A stretch of DNA of 64,000 nt from assembly GCF_014836885.1 (NCBI RefSeq), contig NZ_JACSPY010000001.1, positions 124,001 through 188,000 of the forward strand. Reading direction: 5' to 3'. The notes beneath the pieces were generated by a model. The model was not told the DNA's origin, did not search any database, and saw only the letters and a program-made list of their open reading frames with translations. Source of the stretch: Brevibacterium gallinarum. Its GTDB lineage: Bacteria; Actinomycetota; Actinomycetes; Actinomycetales; Brevibacteriaceae. Positions within the stretch are counted from its first letter, which is position 1; each line of letters begins with the position of its first letter. Of the stretch, positions 60,808-64,000 are shown in pieces. The position numbers and the translations under genes are program-made.

Positions 60808-60819
60808 GCGTTCATTCTA

Positions 60820-60834
60820 TACCGCTCAGCGGTA
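60820..60834. promoter_or_regulatory. Repressor-side operator within the repressor promoter
   Basis: TACCGCTCAGCGGTA is a perfect 15-bp palindrome. It lies in the 17-bp spacer between the minus-strand -35 TGGACT and -10 TAGAAT of the repressor gene, so a bound dimer would block that promoter. Confidence 0.75.
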
Positions 60835-60911
60835 AAAGTCCAGCTAAAGACGTTACTCAGTGAACGCGAAACGACACGCGGACACGCTGATGGACTCTCG
60901 GATGCTTGCAT

Positions 60912-60926
60912 TACCGCTGAGCGATA
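60912..60926. promoter_or_regulatory. Cro-side operator within the early rightward promoter
   Basis: TACCGCTGAGCGATA, with one mismatch to a perfect dyad and two differences from the first operator. It fills the 17-bp spacer of TTGCAT (60906-60911) and TAATGT (60929-60934). The ATG of the Cro-like gene is seven bases after this -10 box, so this promoter is leaderless too. Confidence 0.75.
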
Positions 60927-60941
60927 ACTAATGTGCTCTAC

Positions 60942-61217
60942 ATGAACACGAATGAACTCGGGAAGCAGATCGGACGCAACGTCCGTGCAGAGCTAGCCCG
61001 GCGCGGTAAGACTCAGCAGGACCTCTGCGTACTGCTTCACAGATCCGCTAACGCGGTCTCGCGGCGCATCCGCGGTGAGATTCAGTTCGACGTGATCGAA
61101 CTCGATCTGATCGCTCGGTACCTCGACGTTCCGATGATGACGCTCATCGGCGTATCCACGAATGATGTCGCCGGTGGCGCTCGCCCGGACGATGCCGACC
61201 GGGAGGTGGCGTCATGA
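60942..61217 (+). CDS. Cro/XRE-like DNA-binding protein
   Basis: A 91-residue protein starting MNTNELGKQIGRNVRAELAR, with helix-turn-helix GKTQQDLCVLLHRSANAVSR at about residues 22-41. It is divergent from the repressor across two similar operators, as a Cro-type protein would be. Its last codons (DREVAS) and stop form the first copy of a start-associated sequence, with the TGA overlapping the next ATG. A GTG at 60933 is an alternative start but does not fit the leaderless promoter. Confidence 0.8.
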   Translation: MNTNELGKQIGRNVRAELARRGKTQQDLCVLLHRSANAVSRRIRGEIQFDVIELDLIARYLDVPMMTLIGVSTNDVAGGARPDDADREVAS

Positions 61218-61825
61218 CATTGAAGTTCCCAAACTCAGACCTGCCGCTGAGGTATCGCGATATCGAAGCGCTGGAGGCGACGATCGCACACCTGTCGGCT
61301 CGGCTCATTGAGGAGACGCGAATGGGCGAGGCCGCGATCGAGCGGTCGAAGCTCGCAGGCCGTGAGCTAGAGCAAGCGCGGCAAACTATCCGCTCACTCG
61401 TCGCTAAGGACAAGCTCGTCCCCGGATACGTCGGCAACAGCGGTGCGGTCCTTGCGCCGAATATCGAGGAGGACATCTTCGATGAACCACCGCTGGTCCT
61501 GCGGGACGCGGGGTGGGACGCTCGGATCAGTCTCGACGGCAGTGAGGTCGTAGTCAACGTTGGGGCCGACCCAGAGACTGGCAACACCTCCCGCATCGGT
61601 CTCGCCGACGACGAGAACGCCGTCTCCGAAGCGTTCGTTCTCTCGAATGATGAAGTCGAGCTCAAAGTACGCCTCGATGTTCATCCGAATAGAAACGTCG
61701 CCGATGGTCAACAGCGCGAGTCCGGTCATGATTCTTCTCCCTCAGTCGGTGGGTGTGGTTGCAGTCACCAGCCTACCGAGGGAGGGGCCCGCAAGGGCCG
61801 CGATGACCGGGAGGTGGCGTCATGA
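61214..61825 (+). CDS. Element early protein with coiled-coil N-terminus
   Basis: A 203-residue frame. Residues 1-65 are clearly protein-like and charged (YRDIEALEATIAHLSARLIEE), predicting a coiled coil. From about residue 61 it is antisense, codon for codon, to the minus-strand ORF at 61394-61729, so its second half may be either real or a by-product of that register. It ends in repeat-encoded HDSSPSVG...REVAS and overlaps the next ATG by four bases. Function unknown. Confidence 0.5.
   Translation: MTLKFPNSDLPLRYRDIEALEATIAHLSARLIEETRMGEAAIERSKLAGRELEQARQTIRSLVAKDKLVPGYVGNSGAVLAPNIEEDIFDEPPLVLRDAGWDARISLDGSEVVVNVGADPETGNTSRIGLADDENAVSEAFVLSNDEVELKVRLDVHPNRNVADGQQRESGHDSSPSVGGCGCSHQPTEGGARKGRDDREVAS
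61394..61729 (-). CDS. Minus-strand element protein, antisense to the 61214 gene
   Basis: A 111-residue frame starting at ATG 61727-61729 right after a GGGAGAAG ribosome site within the first 103-bp repeat. The composition is protein-like, with Trp, Phe and Tyr (FELDFIIRENERFGDGVLVV, then ASLWVGPNVDYDL). It overlaps the plus-strand frame along its whole length. One of the two must dominate, but I cannot tell which from sequence alone. Confidence 0.5.
   Translation of the reverse strand: MTGLALLTIGDVSIRMNIEAYFELDFIIRENERFGDGVLVVGETDAGGVASLWVGPNVDYDLTAVETDPSVPPRVPQDQRWFIEDVLLDIRRKDRTAVADVSGDELVLSDE
61723..61825. repeat. 103-bp start-associated repeat, copy 1
   Basis: About 93% identical to copy 2 (seven differences in 103). 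It contains, from left to right, the minus-strand ATG and GGGAGAAG, an imperfect inverted repeat with CTCCCTC/GAGGGAG arms, GGGGCCCGCAAGGGCC, and a plus-strand GGGAGGTGGCGTCATGA that joins one plus ORF's stop to the next start. Confidence 0.9.
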
Positions 61826-62295
61826 GCCCGTTTATCGCGTGGCCGAAGGACGCTTTCGCCGATGCGAATCAGTCATCGCCCGTCGTCAACGAGCTTGTCC
61901 TCGTGGTCGAGTGTGACCCCGCCGTCTCGGTCAACAAGCTCGGCGACTCGGGCCATCACCGCATCGATCTCGCTGCCGTCGAGGTTCGTATAGCTGAACG
62001 AGACGTATGCAGACGGGGGAATGATCAATGTGGCTGCAGATCGGCCGCTAACCGGGGCGCCGACTGCGGAGAAGTAGACGGTGTCTCCAGCGGTGAGCCT
62101 GTAGCGAAACGCCCGGTCGATCGCGAATATGAGCATGTCGTCCTCAGACTGCCAATACCACTCGCGGTCTCCGTGACGAACGATCATTCGTGCGGTCATG
62201 ATTCTTCTCCCTCGGTAGGTGGGTGTTGTTGCAGTCACAAGCCTACTGAGGGAGGGGCCCGCAAGGGCCGCGGTGGCCGGGAGGTGGCGTCATGA
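61822..62295 (+). CDS. Plus-strand frame between repeats, coding doubtful
   Basis: A 157-residue frame with a good start (GGGAGG, ATG in the repeat). Only the first 17 residues (MSPFIAWPKDAFADANQ) are free of antisense overlap; the rest is codon-for-codon antisense to the more convincing ORF 61873-62199 and has an unusual Cys-rich composition. It may be a short leader-like gene, or untranslated. Confidence 0.3.
   Translation: MSPFIAWPKDAFADANQSSPVVNELVLVVECDPAVSVNKLGDSGHHRIDLAAVEVRIAERDVCRRGNDQCGCRSAANRGADCGEVDGVSSGEPVAKRPVDREYEHVVLRLPIPLAVSVTNDHSCGHDSSPSVGGCCCSHKPTEGGARKGRGGREVAS
61873..62199 (-). CDS. Minus-strand element protein of unknown function
   Basis: A 108-residue protein starting at ATG 62197-62199 in repeat copy 2, after GGGAGAAG. 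The sequence is strongly protein-like: MIVRHGDREWYWQSEDDML, then FRYRLTAGDTVYFSAVGAP and SAYVSFSYTNLDG, suggesting a small beta-rich fold. It runs against the main direction of the element. Confidence 0.65.
   Translation of the reverse strand: MTARMIVRHGDREWYWQSEDDMLIFAIDRAFRYRLTAGDTVYFSAVGAPVSGRSAATLIIPPSAYVSFSYTNLDGSEIDAVMARVAELVDRDGGVTLDHEDKLVDDGR
62193..62295. repeat. 103-bp start-associated repeat, copy 2
   Basis: Same layout as copy 1. Here the inverted-repeat arms CTCCCTCGGTAGG and CCTACTGAGGGAG pair along 13 positions with one G-U. Confidence 0.9.
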
Positions 62296-62834
62296 GTGCG
62301 CCGAGTATCAATCCGAACATCGGCACACTGAACGGTGATTCGAGCGTCGAGTTCAGCATCGACGACCGCGACGGGCATATCGGCGTGGTGATGACAGCAT
62401 CAGCGACCGGTCAACAGCTGTTCGTGCCGGTAGGCGAGGTCTGGAACGTGAGCGCTGTCCTGAAGAGCATCGCGCGCGTGTGCAGTGATCTGGACACGCT
62501 CGGCCTGTCACTGGCGGTAGTCGAGCTCCCTGGCGATCTGAGCGATCGCGGTGGAGATCTGCGCCAGGGACGCGGCGATCTCGGAGACCGCACTCTGCAG
62601 GTCGTTCCGGTCGGCGAGCGTACCAGCTCGTTTAGCGGCAAGCTTGGCCGCGTCGGCGTTGTGGGCAGCGCTGCTGTAACTCATGATTCTTCTCCCTCGG
62701 TAGGTGAGTGTGTTGGTGACCCTCAGCCTACTGAGGGAGGGGCCCGCAAGGGCTTCACGGTGCTCAACGCTGACGAGTTCGAGCAGCTGCGAGAGTGGCT
62801 CAGGAAGCGTCGCCAGCAGGGCGGTGAGCAGTGA
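62292..62834 (+). CDS. Element protein of unknown function
   Basis: A 180-residue frame. Residues 1-72 have no antisense competitor and look like a real domain (SVEFSIDDRDGHIGVVMTAS, then FVPVGEVWNVSAVLKSIARV). The middle is antisense to 62508-62684. After repeat copy 3 the same frame encodes FTVLNADEFEQLREWLRKRR, a plausible helix that could instead be a separate small ORF from GTG 62758. Confidence 0.55.
   Translation: MSAPSINPNIGTLNGDSSVEFSIDDRDGHIGVVMTASATGQQLFVPVGEVWNVSAVLKSIARVCSDLDTLGLSLAVVELPGDLSDRGGDLRQGRGDLGDRTLQVVPVGERTSSFSGKLGRVGVVGSAAVTHDSSPSVGECVGDPQPTEGGARKGFTVLNADEFEQLREWLRKRRQQGGEQ
62508..62684 (-). CDS. Small minus-strand coiled-coil protein
   Basis: A 58-residue protein starting at ATG 62682-62684 in repeat copy 3 behind GGGAGAAG. 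It is a regular amphipathic helix (NDLQSAVSEIAASLAQISTA, then IAQIARELDYRQ), likely to oligomerise. It overlaps the plus-strand gene. Confidence 0.6.
   Translation of the reverse strand: MSYSSAAHNADAAKLAAKRAGTLADRNDLQSAVSEIAASLAQISTAIAQIARELDYRQ
62681..62753. repeat. Start-associated repeat, truncated copy 3
   Basis: It retains the minus-strand start, both inverted-repeat arms and GGGGCCCGCAAGGGC, but lacks the plus-strand GGGAGGTGGCGTCATGA part. Confidence 0.88.
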
Positions 62835-63139
62835 TGACCACCACCGTCTATCTGCTCGACGGCTTCGGCAGCCGCGTGCCTGTCGAGTATCTCGGTCCGC
62901 ACCGTTCACTGGCTGACCGTGGCCGTGCGATGAAGCCGTGCCGTGCGAACCGCGACGCGCCGCAAGGGTTTTCCCGCGTCCGCGACGAGCTCGGCGACGA
63001 GTTCCCCGTCCGTAACGACTACCTCATCGTCCCGTGCCGGGACGATCCACGAGGATCCCCGTCCGATGGGCGCGAGCTGCAGGGGAAGCGCTCGCCGTCG
63101 GGGTGGGGTGGCGCCGCGACTCCCCGGTCGCCGGGTTGA
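62834..63139 (+). CDS. Small element protein of unknown function
   Basis: A 101-residue protein starting at ATG 62834, which overlaps the previous stop (MTTTVYLLDGFGSRVPVEYLG). The first 65 residues are plausible (GFSRVRDELGDEFPVRNDYL); the tail is Gly/Arg/Ser-rich. It lacks recognisable motifs. Confidence 0.6.
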   Translation: MTTTVYLLDGFGSRVPVEYLGPHRSLADRGRAMKPCRANRDAPQGFSRVRDELGDEFPVRNDYLIVPCRDDPRGSPSDGRELQGKRSPSGWGGAATPRSPG

Positions 63140-63271
63140 GTGTGGCGCGAGGTCCCGGCCGGCGCCGCGGTGGGTTCCGTCGTCGGCCGGGCACCTCAAT
63201 CAGATGTGCAAGCAAATGGAAACGGCCCAGCTGTGGGGGCTGGGCCGCTGAGTAGATCGGATCAGGATCTG

Positions 63272-63502
63272 ATGGACATTCTAGACGAACTTATGGGCGA
63301 TGAGCCAGTACGCGATCGGGAGCGGTATGCGATGAGGCGGTTCTGGTGTCTGGTGATGCCGGTGGCCGTGCTCGGCTTGGTCGGCTACTTCCTGTCGTTT
63401 GCGCTGACGGCGACGCTGAACGGCCTCGGGCTCGTCTCGGCGGTCGTGGTGTTGACGGCGTTGGCGGTGTCGGCGTGGGACGTGAGTGAGGGGTCGCGAT
63501 GA
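63272..63502 (+). CDS. Small element membrane protein
   Basis: A 76-residue protein, starting MDILDELMGDEPVRDRERYA, with two membrane helices (FWCLVMPVAVLGLVGYFLSF and LGLVSAVVVLTALAVSAW). AGGA lies six bases before ATG 63272. The 132 bp before it contain no convincing gene, although the frame is open. It overlaps the next gene by four bases. Confidence 0.65.
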   Translation: MDILDELMGDEPVRDRERYAMRRFWCLVMPVAVLGLVGYFLSFALTATLNGLGLVSAVVVLTALAVSAWDVSEGSR

Positions 63503-63744
63503 CGGAGCGTGCGGAGCTGATGACCCGGATGGAGGAGTTGCTGGGGCCGCGCCGGGATGAGGCGCAGACCGCTGTAGCGGAGCTGCTGGCCGGAGTCGAG
63601 GACGGTGCTTGCGTGCAGAACCTGCATCTGCAGTTGACGGAGGCGCTGTATCGGGTGTCGCGGCTGATCGAGGTGCGTGCGGCGCGCTCGGCGCTGGCGG
63701 CGTCGGGTGAGGTGCCGGGTGATGTTGCGGAGGTGTCGTCATGA
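63499..63744 (+). CDS. Small helical element protein
   Basis: An 81-residue, mostly helical protein (LMTRMEELLGPRRDEAQTAV, then LHLQLTEALYRVSRLIEVRA). ATGA overlaps couple it to the membrane protein upstream and the next gene downstream. Function unknown. Confidence 0.65.
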   Translation: MTERAELMTRMEELLGPRRDEAQTAVAELLAGVEDGACVQNLHLQLTEALYRVSRLIEVRAARSALAASGEVPGDVAEVSS

Positions 63745-64000
63745 CGGTGCGTGATCTGCATGAGCGTGCGATATCGGTGCGTGTGCTGGAAGCGCAGCAC
63801 CGGTATGACGCGCAGACGCTGGGGCTGCGTGAGAAGGAGCTTGAGGAGCGGTTGGCGCGGTTGAAGAAGGCGATCGAGGCCGGCGTGCGGTTCCGGTATG
63901 AGCTCGGCGAGTTCAACGTCGTGGCGATGGATGTCGCGTTGTTGCGGGATCGTCTCGGGATGCTCGATGAGCTGATCGCCGAGGTGTCGAGCAAGGTCGG
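63741..64000 (+). CDS. Coiled-coil element protein, 3' end outside the window
   Basis: At least 86 residues, open to the window end. MTVRDLHERAISVRVLEAQH and LREKELEERLARLKKAIEAG predict a long coiled coil. The ATG overlaps the previous stop. Its function and full length cannot be judged. Confidence 0.65.
   Translation, partial: MTVRDLHERAISVRVLEAQHRYDAQTLGLREKELEERLARLKKAIEAGVRFRYELGEFNVVAMDVALLRDRLGMLDELIAEVSSKV

Larger units (their letters stand above)
60475..64000. mobile_element. Left end of an integrated temperate phage or phage-like element
   Basis: From the tRNA-Lys 3' half to the window end the gene content changes to phage type: a repressor and a divergent Cro-like gene, then a rightward series of very small genes with ATGA overlaps, none of housekeeping type. 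Start-associated repeats occur between them. No integrase, structural or lysis gene is visible, so the element must extend beyond 64000, and its right end with the second attachment site lies outside. Confidence 0.75.

Noticed and set aside
60478..60927. Plus-strand ORF of 149 codons starting in tRNA-Lys
   Set aside because: It reads through the tRNA, its terminator, the antisense repressor and both operators, so it is not a plausible gene.
63281..63994. Minus-strand frame of 237 codons at the window end
   Set aside because: It is a Ser/Thr/Arg/Pro-rich shadow of three coupled plus-strand genes.
60510..64000. Integrase gene near the tRNA-Lys
   Set aside because: No tyrosine or serine recombinase motif appears in any frame. 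If the element is complete, the gene must be beyond the window.

Overview
The window is chromosomal DNA of a high-GC Gram-positive actinomycete. The evidence is the actinobacterial order of the ribosomal protein operons, GTG/TTG starts, many leaderless promoters, an LPXTG-anchored exoprotein, a short adenylate kinase and a four-subunit succinate dehydrogenase. Micrococcales, perhaps close to Brevibacterium, is my best guess from gene content; no 16S rRNA gene is present to prove it. Most of the window is core chromosome. The last 3.5 kb is the start of an integrated temperate phage or phage-like element.

Layout. 1-7965: end of the S10/spc ribosomal block (rplP end, rpmC, rpsQ, rplN, rplX, rplE, rpsH, rplF, rplR, rpsE, rpmD, rplO), a terminator, then secY-adk-map. 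8046-13718: a 5.7 kb insertion relative to the usual map-infA order, holding a MalY/PatB-type lyase, a sortase-anchored tripeptidyl-aminopeptidase-like exoenzyme and a calpain-type cysteine protease. 13888-17115: infA, rpmJ, rpsM, rpsK, rpoA, rplQ, divided by hairpin terminators or attenuators. 17498-22021: a tightly coupled four-gene operon of unknown pathway (PaaK-like AMP ligase, small alpha/beta-barrel-like protein, GNAT protein, Acg-type nitroreductase). 22134-25449: one-carbon genes purU, glyA, folD. 25578-36225: GNAT, xth, ABC-F ATPase, cstA with its small partner, trpS, 2'-5' RNA ligase, App1-type phosphatase and a D-Ala-D-Ala carboxypeptidase. 36368-39806: sdhCDAB. 40164-47641: manC, M20 amidohydrolase, BMP lipoprotein, adenosine deaminase, envelope proteins, tyrosine phosphatase and MarR. 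47972-50062: sucCD. 50566-53473: DUF559-type protein, universal stress protein, methyltransferase. 53550-58725: the three-gene N-acetylglutaminylglutamine amide (NAGGN) osmoprotectant operon. 58766-60509: tRNA-Leu, bcp, DUF3618 protein, GroES-like protein, tRNA-Lys. 60475-64000: left end of the integrated element.

The most interesting part is the element. Its repressor gene runs antisense into the 3' half of tRNA-Lys. The repressor and the divergent Cro-like gene face each other across a switch in which near-identical 15-bp operators each fill the -35/-10 spacer of a leaderless promoter. This geometry resembles the integration-dependent immunity known from some mycobacteriophages. Next comes a module of 103-bp repeats that carries start signals for both strands and separates antisense ORF pairs lying in the same register. 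Other notable points are a Ser in place of the expected nucleophilic Cys in the NAGGN amidotransferase, the unassigned four-gene operon, a 27-bp AT-rich hairpin after sucCD, and short tandem repeats that repeatedly carry stop codons or promoter elements.
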